In this document: piece after piece, positions 54,699 to 63,417 of the stretch
How the letters are laid out: each line of letters begins with the position of its first letter
Position numbering within the stretch: the first letter of the stretch is position 1
Assembly (NCBI RefSeq): GCF_014200015.1
Contig: NZ_JACHOT010000001.1
Coordinates: forward strand, 186,001-250,000
Source: Aminobacter niigataensis
GTDB lineage: Bacteria > Pseudomonadota > Alphaproteobacteria > Rhizobiales > Rhizobiaceae
Direction of reading: 5' to 3'
DNA length: 64,000 nt
Notes under the pieces: generated by a model
Told to the model about the DNA's origin: nothing
The model's database searches: none
What the model saw: the letters and a program-made list of their open reading frames with translations, nothing else
Program-made: the position numbers and the translations under genes

Positions 54699-54986
54699 CT
54701 ATGAATGGCGCCGGGCCTTGACGCCCCAGCAGTTGTGCGTGTGAACATGACCGCCCTCGGCTATGTCCGCGGTCGCTTCGCCGATGACCTCGCCGTATTT
54801 CAGGATTTGCTCGTGTTCCTGGATCGGCCGGATTGCGAGCTTGTGGCCCGCCGGCATGTCGTTGCGCGCGATGATCTCGCGGGTTTTCCCCTGTCCGGTG
54901 ATCAAGACGGCATCGCCGGCCGCGACTGGCCCGGTCAGCGTCGCGACATGATCCTGCGCACGTATAAGAATTGCCGTTACGGGCAT
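54699..54986 (-). CDS. UxaA-family dehydratase small subunit (SAF domain)
   Basis: A 95-residue SAF-domain protein: an N-terminal strand region (AILIRAQDHVATL), NDMPAGHKLAIRPIQEHEQILKYGEVIG, and the conserved end VHTHNCWG. It is the detached N-terminal domain of UxaA/GarD or the equivalent of SuyA. It starts one base after the transporter ATPase stop and precedes the large subunit by 18 bases. Confidence 0.88.
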   Translation of the reverse strand: MPVTAILIRAQDHVATLTGPVAAGDAVLITGQGKTREIIARNDMPAGHKLAIRPIQEHEQILKYGEVIGEATADIAEGGHVHTHNCWGVKARRHS

Positions 54987-54987
54987 C

Positions 54988-56622
54988 TCAGGACATCTCC
55001 ATTGAAGCTTCGTTGAAAAGGGTCGGGATCGCGGCCAGAAGCTGCTTGGTGTAGTCGTGACGCGGGGAGGACAGTACCTGCGATCCCGTTCCGGTCTCGA
55101 CGATCTGGCCGTGCTGCATCACCGCGATGCGATCGCACATCCGCGCTGCGACCCTGAGGTCATGGGTGATGAAGAGCATGGCGAAATCGAGTTTCTTCTG
55201 AAGCTCCTCGAACAGGTCGAGCACCTGCGCCTGAACCGACACATCGAGCGCCGACACGGGTTCGTCCGCGACGATGAGGACCGGGTCCATCGCCAGCGCC
55301 CTGGCGATGCCGACGCGCTGGCGTTGTCCGCCGGAAAATTCATGCGGATAGCGGTTGGCCGCATCTGGCTTGATGCCGACCAGTTCCAGCAGTTCGCGGG
55401 CACGGCGCCAGGCTGCGTCGCGTGCAACGCCCTGCGTCATGGGACCGATGGCGATCGACTGCCCGATGCTCATCTTCGGATTGAGCGACGAGAAGGGGTC
55501 CTGGAAGATCATCTGCACACGTCCGCCACGCTTGCCCTTCATCGCGCGGTGCCGGTTCAGCTCCTCGTCGGCAAAGACGAGGCTGCCGCCGTCGGGGGCT
55601 TCCAGCCCGACCACGCATCGTCCCAGCGTGGATTTGCCGGAGCCGGATTCGCCGACGATCCCGAGTGTCGAGCCCCGTTCGAGCGTGAAGCTGACACCCT
55701 TCAGGGCTTCCAGCTTGCGTTGCGCCTTGAACAGCCCCGACGACAGGAAGTAGGTCCGCTGGAGGTCCTTGGCTTCAAGCAGCGGCCTGGCCGCATTCTC
55801 GGGGCGAGGCGTCGCCGTTCCGGTGGGAATGGCCTCGATGAGTTGGCGGGTGTAGGCGGAGGCGGGGTTGCTCAGCACCTCGCGCGCCGGACCCTGTTCC
55901 TCGATGACGCCATTGCGCATGACGATGACGTCGTCGGCGATCTCGGAGACCACGCCGAAATCATGGGTGATGAAGAGCACGCCCGTTCCACGCCGCTCGC
56001 GCAGCGAAGCGATCAGCTTGAGGATCTGCGCCTGGGTTGTGACATCCAGCGCGGTGGTCGGCTCGTCGCAGATCAGCAGGCGCGGCTCGAGCATCATCGC
56101 GCAGGCGATCACCACGCGCTGGCGCTGCCCGCCCGAGAGACGGAAAGGGTAGCTCTCATAGAGCTCCTCCACCCGCGGCAGTCCGACGTCACTCAAGGCG
56201 GCAAGGGCACGGCGGCGACGTTCGACGGCGGGCAGGGACAAGTGGACTTCCAGCACCTCTTCGAGCTGCGCCCCGATCTTCATCAGCGGGTTCAAGGCGG
56301 CCATCGGCTCCTGGAAGACCATGCCGATCTCGCGGCCGCGCAAGGCGCGCATTCCCGCCTCGTCGAGTTTGAGAAGATCGAGCTCGCCGAAATGGATCGA
56401 TCCGGCTTTCGCCTCCAGATGCGGACGTGGCAGCAGACCCATGATGGCATCGGCAACGGTGGATTTGCCGGAGCCGGACTCACCCACGATGCAGACCGTG
56501 CGGCCCGGCATGAGGTTGAAGGATGCGCCGGAGACCGCGAGCTGGCGATCCGAGCCCTTGGGCAGCGAGATGTCGAGCCCCTGGACCCTGAGCAATGGAG
56601 TGGCGTCGGTCGACATGGCCAT
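54988..56622 (-). CDS. Fused dipeptide-type ABC transporter ATP-binding protein (DppD-DppF-like)
   Basis: A 544-residue protein with two ATPase halves. Half 1 (about 1-265): Walker [10 protein letters not shown], signature [12 protein letters not shown], Walker [14 protein letters not shown], switch THDFG. Half 2 (about 280-540): [39 protein letters not shown]. The start ATG overlaps the permease stop (TGATG). Fusion of the two subunits is known for this family. Confidence 0.93.
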   Translation of the reverse strand: MAMSTDATPLLRVQGLDISLPKGSDRQLAVSGASFNLMPGRTVCIVGESGSGKSTVADAIMGLLPRPHLEAKAGSIHFGELDLLKLDEAGMRALRGREIGMVFQEPMAALNPLMKIGAQLEEVLEVHLSLPAVERRRRALAALSDVGLPRVEELYESYPFRLSGGQRQRVVIACAMMLEPRLLICDEPTTALDVTTQAQILKLIASLRERRGTGVLFITHDFGVVSEIADDVIVMRNGVIEEQGPAREVLSNPASAYTRQLIEAIPTGTATPRPENAARPLLEAKDLQRTYFLSSGLFKAQRKLEALKGVSFTLERGSTLGIVGESGSGKSTLGRCVVGLEAPDGGSLVFADEELNRHRAMKGKRGGRVQMIFQDPFSSLNPKMSIGQSIAIGPMTQGVARDAAWRRARELLELVGIKPDAANRYPHEFSGGQRQRVGIARALAMDPVLIVADEPVSALDVSVQAQVLDLFEELQKKLDFAMLFITHDLRVAARMCDRIAVMQHGQIVETGTGSQVLSSPRHDYTKQLLAAIPTLFNEASMEMS

Positions 56623-57461
56623 CACCTGTTGCGCGAATGGATGTTGAGAGCGTCATTGAGCGCTTCGCCTAATACGTTCAGCGCCAGCACGGTTATGGCG
56701 ATGGCAAGCCCCGGGAAGGTTGCCATCCACCATGCCTGGCGCAGAACCGTGCGCGAGGCGCCGATCATGAAGCCCCAGCTCATCTGGTTGGGATCGCCAA
56801 GGCCGAGGAAGCTGAGGCTCGACTCCAGCAGGATGGCGGTCGCCACCATCAGAGAGCCCATGACGATGATGGGAGAGGCCACGTTGGGCAGAATCTGCCG
56901 GAACATGATGGCGAGCGCGCTTTGGCCCTGAAGCTTGGCCGCCAGCACGAAATCGCGGCTGCGCAGCGACAGGAACTCCGCCCGCACGAGGCGCGCGACC
57001 GGCGGCCAGGAGACGATGCCGATCGCCATGACGATGGAGCCCACGGAAGGTTGCAGGACAGCGACAAGAACCAGCGCCAGCGCGAAGCTTGGCACGACCT
57101 GGAATATCTCGGTGAAGCGCATCAGCGCGCTGTCGACGTGGCCGCCGCCATAGCCGGCGATTGCGCCTATGACGACACCAATGAACACCGAAACAACCGT
57201 CGAAACCAGCCCGATCAGCAGCGAAACCCGGCCGCCCCACACCAGGCCCGCGAGAATGTCGCGGCCGGTGGTGTCGGTTCCCAGCGGAAAACGCATGTCC
57301 GACATTGGGGGCAGAAAGGGGCGTCCGCCCATTGCCCATGGCCCGCGCGGGAACAGCAGCGGCGCCAGCAACGATATTGCGACGATGCCGAAGATAACGA
57401 TCACGCCGATCCACACTTCCGTGCGGGTGAACATGCGGCGAAGGACGGAGTTCGCGATCAC
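56622..57461 (-). CDS. Dipeptide-type ABC transporter permease (DppC-like)
   Basis: A 279-residue permease with an N-terminal helix (VIVIFGIVAISLLAPLLFP), FPLGTDTTGRDILAGLVWGGRVSLLIG and the EAA-type loop AAKLQGQSALAIMFRQILPNVASPIIV. The GTG start at 57461 is preceded by GAGGATT and overlaps the DppB stop. Longer frames upstream are read from the other permease and are not real. Confidence 0.92.
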   Translation of the reverse strand: MIANSVLRRMFTRTEVWIGVIVIFGIVAISLLAPLLFPRGPWAMGGRPFLPPMSDMRFPLGTDTTGRDILAGLVWGGRVSLLIGLVSTVVSVFIGVVIGAIAGYGGGHVDSALMRFTEIFQVVPSFALALVLVAVLQPSVGSIVMAIGIVSWPPVARLVRAEFLSLRSRDFVLAAKLQGQSALAIMFRQILPNVASPIIVMGSLMVATAILLESSLSFLGLGDPNQMSWGFMIGASRTVLRQAWWMATFPGLAIAITVLALNVLGEALNDALNIHSRNR

Positions 57462-58429
57462 AGTGCAATCCTCGGATCGATCACGGTGTAGATGAGGTCC
57501 GTGATGATGTTGAAGACGATGGCCAGCGCCGCCGCGACCAGGAAGGCGCCGAGCAGCAGGTTGTAGTCGCGTTGCAGCAGTGCATCGAACATGAGCCTGC
57601 CGATGCCGGGCCAGGCGAAGACGGTTTCGGTCATGATCGCGCCACCGACCATGTTGCCGGCCTGCAGCCCGGCAAGCGTCACCACCGGCAAAAGGGCATT
57701 GCGCAAGACGTGGCGGAACTGGATCCGCGTTTCGCCGGCACCTTTTGCGCGTGCGGTCTTGACGAAGGCCATCTGCGCCATTGCCATCATGTTGGCGCGT
57801 GTCATGCGGGTGTAGACGGCGATGTAGAAGAAGGAGAGGGCCAGCGTCGGCAGGATGAGATGCTTGGCGACATCCAGTGCGGCGGCCATGCCGGTAAGGT
57901 TGGCGCCGACGGAGCTGTAGCCGAATGCGGGCAGCCAGCCGAGCTGAATCGAAAAGACCAGAACCGCCATCAATGCCAGCCAGTACATGGGCGCGGCGTA
58001 GAAGATCAGCGCGGCAAAGCCGATCGCCCGGTCCACCCAGCCGCCGGGTCGGCGGCTGGCGAGCACGCCCAGCCCCACCCCGACAACCAGCGAAAACACG
58101 AAGGCGCAGACCGTCAGCAACAGCGTTGCAGGCAGCCGGTCGGCAATCAGTTGCGCAACCGTTTCCTGCTGGCGGTAGGAAAAGCCGAGGTCGAGCGTGC
58201 CAATGCGCGAGATGTAGGTCCACCACTGCACGAGAAGCGGCTGGTCGAGCCCGTACTGGATGCGCAATGCGTCCAGGAACCGCTTGTCGACCGCGCCCGC
58301 TTCGCCCGCCATCACGGCGACGGGATCGCCCGGCGCGGCGCGGATCAACAGGAAATTCAGGGTGGCAATGACAAAGAGCGCAACCACGCCCTGCACGATG
58401 CGCCCCAACAGAAATTTCAGACGGTTCAC
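57458..58429 (-). CDS. Dipeptide-type ABC transporter permease (DppB-like)
   Basis: A 323-residue permease: FLLGRIVQGVVALFVIATLNFLLIRAAPGDPV, YGLDQPLLVQWWTYI, and the EAA loop KTARAKGAGETRIQFRHVLRNALLPVVTL. I chose the GTG at 58429 (MNRLKF) with AGGGG upstream. An in-frame ATG at 58456 would start right at the base of a strong hairpin, with no ribosome site. Confidence 0.88.
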   Translation of the reverse strand: MNRLKFLLGRIVQGVVALFVIATLNFLLIRAAPGDPVAVMAGEAGAVDKRFLDALRIQYGLDQPLLVQWWTYISRIGTLDLGFSYRQQETVAQLIADRLPATLLLTVCAFVFSLVVGVGLGVLASRRPGGWVDRAIGFAALIFYAAPMYWLALMAVLVFSIQLGWLPAFGYSSVGANLTGMAAALDVAKHLILPTLALSFFYIAVYTRMTRANMMAMAQMAFVKTARAKGAGETRIQFRHVLRNALLPVVTLAGLQAGNMVGGAIMTETVFAWPGIGRLMFDALLQRDYNLLLGAFLVAAALAIVFNIITDLIYTVIDPRIAL

Positions 58430-58456
58430 ACTCTTCGCCCCTGAACAAAACCTCAT

Positions 58457-58481
58457 GGCAGCCCGGGAATGCCGGGCTGCC
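58457..58481 (-). repeat. Intercistronic hairpin between binding protein and permease genes
   Basis: Ten-base perfect arms GGCAGCCCGG (58457-58466) and CCGGGCTGCC (58472-58481) with a five-base loop, no T run. It probably stabilises the binding-protein mRNA and lowers permease expression. Confidence 0.65.
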
Positions 58482-58502
58482 AACTGACGCTGTTTGCGCG
58501 TC

Positions 58503-60074
58503 CTATTCGACCCGGGCGCGCCCGAGGCTATCGTTGAGGCCGACTGCCGACGAGATCAGGTTCTTGATGTTCGAGCGGTGGATCGTCGGCCAGATCATCT
58601 CGAACAGCCAGGCGAGGGGGACTTCCTCGGCGATAAGCGCCTGGGCGTCCTGATAGATTTTCGCACGCTTTTCCGGATCGATCTCGATCGCACCCGCGTC
58701 GAACAGCTTGTCGAGTTCAGGGTTGGAGAAGGCCGAAACGTTGTTCCAGGGCGAACCCTCGATGATGTTGGATGTCGTGTAGAGACGTGCGACACCCAGC
58801 GCCGGGTCGCCATACTGCGACATGTACGAGAAGGCGATGTCGTAGTCCTTCTCGCCCAGGCGCTGGTTCCAGCCAGCGACGTCGGTGGCGGTGAGCTCCA
58901 CCTGGATGCCGGCCTCGATGAGGTTCTCTCGCGCGATTTCCGCAAGCCGCTGCCAGGTTTCGCCATAGGGCAGGGGCAGCAGGCGGATCGGGCTGCCGTC
59001 ATATCCGGCTTCGGCGAGCAGTGCCTTGGCCTTCTCGACGTCGCGCGGGTACTGCTTGATGTTTTCCGAATAGAACCTGGTCGAGCTGTTCCATGGGCTC
59101 GGCGCGACCTTGGCATAGCCGAAGAAGGCGATGTCGCGCATGTTCTCGCGGTCGAGCGCATACATGATCGCCTGACGGATGCGCTTGTCCTGGATCCACT
59201 TGGACCCGTTGTTGAGCCACAGGAAGCATTGCGACCCCTGGAATTCCCAGCCCTTGGTCGTCAGTTCCGAGTTCGGCAATTCGGCGAGACGCTGCACGTC
59301 GAAATATTCGACAGCGCCGCCCGGCAGAACGTCGACCTTGCCGGTTTCATAGGCGGTCGCGCGGCTGGCGCCATCGGGGATGACGTGGAAATAGACCGCG
59401 TCGATCGTCGGCACGCCTTCCTCGTGATAGGTCTCGTTGGCGACCAACTTGAGGTACGAGCCCCTCTGCCATTCACCGAACTTGAGCGGACCGGTTCCGA
59501 TGGGAGCGTTGTTGACCGGATTGGTGTTGTAGTCCGTGCCTTCGTAAAGATGCTTCGGAAGCATCGGCATCGAGCCGACCTCGAAGGACTGGATGAAGGG
59601 CGCGAAGGGGGTCTTCATCTTGAAGTCCACCTTGTAGGGCCCGTCTGCGGTGATGCTCTCCACTGCCTTGAGGAAATTACGGACGCGCGGATGGGTCTCG
59701 CGCAGCATCTTGTCGACGCTGAAGACCACGTCTTCCGAGGTGAAGGGCTTGCCGTCGTGCCACAGCACATTTTCCTTCAGCTTGAAGGAATAGAACATGC
59801 CATCGGCTGCTTCTTCCCAGCTTTCGGCCAGCAGCGGGTGCGGTTTCAGGTCGGCGTCGAAACGCAGCAGACCTTCGAAGATGTTGCCGCCGACCATCTG
59901 CGAGGGCACGTTCTGATAGATGCCGATCATGATGCCGGGCGGCTCGGGCTGGACCACCACATTGAGCACGCCGCCCTTGGCTTGCGCCTGGGCCATGAGG
60001 GGAATGCCGCTGAGCACCCCGGCGCTGACGGTGGCAGCGGAAATCTGCAGGAATTGACGACGATCGAGTGACAT
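58503..60074 (-). CDS. Dipeptide-type ABC transporter substrate-binding protein
   Basis: A 523-residue periplasmic protein of the SBP_bac_5 family. The N-terminus has a twin-arginine-like signal (DRRQFLQISAATVSAGVLSG). The body shows PPGIMIGIYQNVPSQMVGGNIFEGLLRFD, LAESWEEAADGMFYSFKLKENVLWHDGKPFTSEDVVFS and LWLNNGSKWIQDKRIRQAIMYALDRE. Family members bind peptides, opines, glutathione or sugar conjugates. GGAGGAGT lies about nine bases before the ATG. Confidence 0.92.
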   Translation of the reverse strand: MSLDRRQFLQISAATVSAGVLSGIPLMAQAQAKGGVLNVVVQPEPPGIMIGIYQNVPSQMVGGNIFEGLLRFDADLKPHPLLAESWEEAADGMFYSFKLKENVLWHDGKPFTSEDVVFSVDKMLRETHPRVRNFLKAVESITADGPYKVDFKMKTPFAPFIQSFEVGSMPMLPKHLYEGTDYNTNPVNNAPIGTGPLKFGEWQRGSYLKLVANETYHEEGVPTIDAVYFHVIPDGASRATAYETGKVDVLPGGAVEYFDVQRLAELPNSELTTKGWEFQGSQCFLWLNNGSKWIQDKRIRQAIMYALDRENMRDIAFFGYAKVAPSPWNSSTRFYSENIKQYPRDVEKAKALLAEAGYDGSPIRLLPLPYGETWQRLAEIARENLIEAGIQVELTATDVAGWNQRLGEKDYDIAFSYMSQYGDPALGVARLYTTSNIIEGSPWNNVSAFSNPELDKLFDAGAIEIDPEKRAKIYQDAQALIAEEVPLAWLFEMIWPTIHRSNIKNLISSAVGLNDSLGRARVE

Positions 60075-60174
60075 TGAAACTCCTCCTGGAAAAAATCGTT
60101 GGTCCCTCTTGGCGGGAACTTGGATGTTGGGCGCCGGCCCTGACGCTCAGGATCGGCGCGGGACGTCTCCCCCG

Positions 60175-61389
60175 TTATTCGGGCGAGCGCAGAAAGCGGC
60201 GGGCCATTCCCGTGTAGATGCGGCGGGAGGCCAGAAAATCCGAAAGGTCGAGGCTCTCGTCCGTCTGGTGCGCCTCTCCGGGGTCGCCGGGGCCCAGTAT
60301 CAGGATGTCGGCGCCGAGAGATTGCAGAACCGAGCCGTCGGTGAAGTAGCTGGCGCCACCAGCTTCGCCGGCAGGCGCGCCCAGTTCATGCCTGATGTCC
60401 AGAGCCGTGCGAACGATCGCACTGCCGGCTGGAGTGTCGAGCGCCGGCAGGGAGTTGATCGTCTCGACGACGATCCTTCCGCCCTCGTATTCGGTTTCGA
60501 TTTCACGCGCGATCGTTCGTATCGCCGCGAGGATGTCGTCGTGGCTCTGCCCCGGAAGGGTGCGCATGTCGAATTCGGCGACCGCGCGGTCGGGGATGAC
60601 GTTGACCTGCGTGCCGCCCTGCAGGCGGGTGAGGCAGATGGTCGGCCGGCCCAGAAGCGGGTCGGATGCGGCGAGAGCGTCGAGTTCGAGCAGCCTTTGG
60701 CGAAACCGGACCACCATTTCCAGCGCATTGAGACCCATCTGCGGCATCGAGCCGTGGCTCGTGCGCCCGGTTGCCGTGAAGCTCAGCCACAGCGCGCCCT
60801 TGTGGCTGCGCACCGCCCGGTTGGAGGTCGGTTCGGCAATGATCATGGCGTCGAACGGGGCGAGGCTGCCGTCGCTGGCCATCAGCCTCGCGCCTTCGGA
60901 GCCGGTTTCCTCGCCATAGGTCACGGCCAGCGAAAGCCGGCCCGACCAGTCATCACGGGCGTGCAGGTCGAGGAAGCTGGCGATGAGGGCGGCAAGGCCG
61001 CCCTTCATGTCCGCGCTGCCGCGCCCATAGATGCGGCCACCCGCGACCGTCCCTCCGAATGGCGACTTTTTCCATTCGCGGTCGCCGAGGGGCACGGTGT
61101 CGCAATGCCCGCAAAAGACCAGGTGCGGGCCCGCACGGCCGCTGTCGAGGCTCGTGACCAGATTGGCGCGTCCGTCATCCCCCTGGATCGTTGTCGATGC
61201 GACGCCACGCTCGGCAAGATAGCTGTCCAACTCGGCCACAAAGCCTTGTTCACGGCCCTGCAATGCCGTCGTGTTGTGCTGCAACATCCACTGCAGGAGA
61301 GATATGCAATCGTCATCCGACAGGATGCCCGACTGGATAGTCGAAAGCGAACTGTCTTGTCTGGCAGGTTCTGGACGGGATTGAAGCAC
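60175..61389 (-). CDS. M20-family deacylase/peptidase (ArgE/DapE type)
   Basis: A 404-residue metalloenzyme. Zinc ligands are visible: His and Asp in CGHCDTVP, Asp in GRGSADMKGG, the Glu pair in YGEETGSEG and a late His in DPGEAHQTDE. The dimerisation domain lies at about residues 190-300. The GTG at 61389 has GAGGT at an ideal distance; a TTG at 61413 is an alternative. As first gene of the operon it may split an acyl or peptide bond in the imported compound. Its 5' region holds an inverted repeat at 61454-61484. Confidence 0.88.
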   Translation of the reverse strand: MLQSRPEPARQDSSLSTIQSGILSDDDCISLLQWMLQHNTTALQGREQGFVAELDSYLAERGVASTTIQGDDGRANLVTSLDSGRAGPHLVFCGHCDTVPLGDREWKKSPFGGTVAGGRIYGRGSADMKGGLAALIASFLDLHARDDWSGRLSLAVTYGEETGSEGARLMASDGSLAPFDAMIIAEPTSNRAVRSHKGALWLSFTATGRTSHGSMPQMGLNALEMVVRFRQRLLELDALAASDPLLGRPTICLTRLQGGTQVNVIPDRAVAEFDMRTLPGQSHDDILAAIRTIAREIETEYEGGRIVVETINSLPALDTPAGSAIVRTALDIRHELGAPAGEAGGASYFTDGSVLQSLGADILILGPGDPGEAHQTDESLDLSDFLASRRIYTGMARRFLRSPE

Positions 61390-61453
61390 GTTTGTTACCT
61401 CGTTGGATAACAAACAGCGTAGTCACTCTCGTCATATGCTGTCCATTGTGCTT

Positions 61454-61484
61454 TTATACATTGAGGATATTCTTAAATGTATAA
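61454..61484. promoter_or_regulatory. Perfect dyad, probable operator of the nine-gene operon
   Basis: TTATACATT (61454-61462) and AATGTATAA (61476-61484) are perfect nine-base arms 13 bases apart in an AT-rich stretch, 65 bases upstream of the M20 gene start. The rest of 61390-61694 shows no gene. Confidence 0.55.
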
Positions 61485-61694
61485 ATGTACATAACAAGAT
61501 TGGAATTAGGTCGAGGGATTTGACTGGTCGCACTTGGCATTGCCGCCAGTAGCCTCCGAGCGAAAATTGGGAAATAGCCCGAGGGCGGGCTGAAGCAACA
61601 GGGGTACGAAAGGGTCTTGTCGTCCTCCCAGGGCCAGGTTGACGCAGTCAATTGACGTCCTGCAGGCCCCTGATCTTTTCATCGAAAACGCCGC

Positions 61695-61725
61695 TTGACC
61701 TTCCAGTGCTGGAAGGGTGCAAGGT
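61695..61725 (+). promoter_or_regulatory. CueR/HmrR (MerR-family)-type promoter
   Basis: A -35 TTGACC (61695-61700) overlaps the dyad CCTTCCAG-TG-CTGGAAGG (61699-61716), and a weak -10 (CAAGGT) follows after a long 19-base spacer. This is the architecture of copper-responsive MerR-family promoters. It faces the CopZ-like gene 38 bases downstream. Confidence 0.7.
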
Positions 61726-61762
61726 CCAATTCACGGAGAGAGTAACTCGGGGGGAGAATTAC

Positions 61763-62014
61763 ATGTGCTCTAATCATCAGCATCACGACGACGTCGCGGC
61801 GGACGCTTCGGTCAAAGGCGTGACCTTCAAGGTCGACGACATGACCTGCGGTCATTGCGCCGGCATGATCAAGAAGGCGCTCGAGCACACCTTGCCGGGT
61901 GCTGCGTTTTCGATCGATCTTGCAAGCAAGCAGGTGACAGTCGCCGGCGATGCAGCGATTGCCGAAAAGGCCATCCAGACAGCCGGCTACCAGCCCGAGC
62001 GCCTCGCTCACTGA
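61763..62014 (+). CDS. Heavy-metal-associated (CopZ-like) copper-binding protein
   Basis: An 83-residue protein with a His-rich head (CSNHQHHDD) and an HMA domain: VKGVTFKVDDMTCGHCAGMIKKALE, with metal ligands in M-T-C-G-H-C, then DLASKQVTVAGDAAIAEKAIQTAGYQPE. It probably shuttles Cu(I) or a similar ion. GGGGGGAG lies six bases before the ATG. No copper ATPase or MerR regulator gene lies within the window. Confidence 0.9.
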   Translation: MCSNHQHHDDVAADASVKGVTFKVDDMTCGHCAGMIKKALEHTLPGAAFSIDLASKQVTVAGDAAIAEKAIQTAGYQPERLAH

Positions 62015-62163
62015 TCTATTCGGTGCCGGGCTGCCCGGCACCCGACCACTGACACACGGGGACGTCCGCGCGCCACAGGCGTGCGGCGAACGTTTTCGGC
62101 TACCCTGCGAGATGTGCAAGCGCAGCAGCGGGCCCATGGAATGAACTCCGGCAAGAGGCCAAA

Positions 62164-63345
62164 ATGCGCGACGAAACCCGTCTCCTTCACACCGCTGTCG
62201 ACGAACAGCCCTTCAACGCGTTGACGCCAGCGGTCCACCGCGGCTCGACCATCGTGTTCCCGACGGTTGAGAGTTTCCTCGCCCGCCACACGCAGTTCTA
62301 CGACGGCTATTCCTATGGGCTTTATGGCCACCCGGCCTCCAGAAACCTGGCGACCCAGATCGCCGCGCTCGAAGGCGGCGCCCGCAGCCTCATCGTGCCG
62401 TCGGGCATGGCGGCGATCATGGTCACCAATCTGGCGCTGCTTCGCGCCGGCGATCATGTTCTCTTGCCGGACGCCGTCTATGGACCGTCGCGTTCGTCAG
62501 CCGAAAAGTTCATGTCGGGTCTCGGGGTCGACGCAACGTTCTATGATCCGCTGATCGGCGCCGGCATCACCGCCCTGATGCGCCCGAACACCAAGCTGGT
62601 GTGGGTGGAATTGCCGGCCTCGTTTACGATGGAGGTCCAGGATCTCCCGGCGATAGCCAAGGCCGCCCATGCCCACGGCGCGCTTGTCGCCGCCGACGGC
62701 ACCTGGGCCTCGCCGCTGGGTTTCAAGGCGCTGCACCATGGCGCCGACATTGCGGTGCAGGCACTGTCGAAACATATCGGCGGCCACTCGGACCTGCTGC
62801 TGGGCAGCGCCACGGTCGCCTCGGAGGAGTTGTACCGGCGCATCAAGGACGCCAGCCGCTTCCTCGGGCTGGGCGTTTCACCCGACGATTGCTTCCTGGC
62901 GCTGCGCGGCCTGGGCACGCTAGCCGCCCGGCTGGAGCGCCAAAGTACTGCCGCCTTGAAGATCGCCGAGCGTATTGCCGAACATCCGAGCGTTGCTCGC
63001 GTGCTCTATCCACCGCTGCCCGGCGATCCGGGGCATGCGATCTGGCAGCGTGACTTCCGAGGCGCGAGCGGCGTCTTTTCCGTGGTTCTGCAGCCGCGTG
63101 ACGATCGCCATCTGTCGACCTTCATCGAACAATTGCGCCTGTTCCGTATCGGCGCGAGTTGGGGCGGCCTCCACAGCCTGGTCGCGCCCGTGCAACTCGA
63201 AGGCGCCCGCACAGTATCACCCTGGCGCGAAGAGGGGCCGCTCGTTCGCTTCAGCATCGGCCTCGAGCATCCCGACGACCTGTTGGAGGACATCGAACTC
63301 GGGCTCGACCGCTACGGCTTCCACCGGGAGGCGGCAGCCGAATGA
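62164..63345 (+). CDS. metC: Cystathionine beta-lyase-like PLP enzyme
   Basis: A 393-residue enzyme of the Cys/Met metabolism PLP family: GYSYGLYGHPASRNLATQIAALEGG, VPSGMAAIMVTNLALL, DGTWASPLGFKAL, PLP Lys in ALSKHIGGHSDLLLGSA, and IGASWGGLHSLV near the C-terminus. The order and spacing match MetC. An amino-acid binding protein gene follows 72 bases downstream, so it could act on an imported sulfur amino acid. GAGG lies before the ATG. Confidence 0.88.
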   Translation: MRDETRLLHTAVDEQPFNALTPAVHRGSTIVFPTVESFLARHTQFYDGYSYGLYGHPASRNLATQIAALEGGARSLIVPSGMAAIMVTNLALLRAGDHVLLPDAVYGPSRSSAEKFMSGLGVDATFYDPLIGAGITALMRPNTKLVWVELPASFTMEVQDLPAIAKAAHAHGALVAADGTWASPLGFKALHHGADIAVQALSKHIGGHSDLLLGSATVASEELYRRIKDASRFLGLGVSPDDCFLALRGLGTLAARLERQSTAALKIAERIAEHPSVARVLYPPLPGDPGHAIWQRDFRGASGVFSVVLQPRDDRHLSTFIEQLRLFRIGASWGGLHSLVAPVQLEGARTVSPWREEGPLVRFSIGLEHPDDLLEDIELGLDRYGFHREAAAE

Positions 63346-63417
63346 CCAAGGCTCTGGGCGCGCTGCGCTCCGGGAAACAGACGCGAAAATAAGATCACTG
63401 GGAGGAGGAGAACTGTC

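Noticed and set aside
57462-58448. Upstream extension of the DppC frame through the DppB gene
   Set aside because: The extra residues are an out-of-frame reading of DppB; a GTG with a ribosome site at 57461 gives a normal-length permease.
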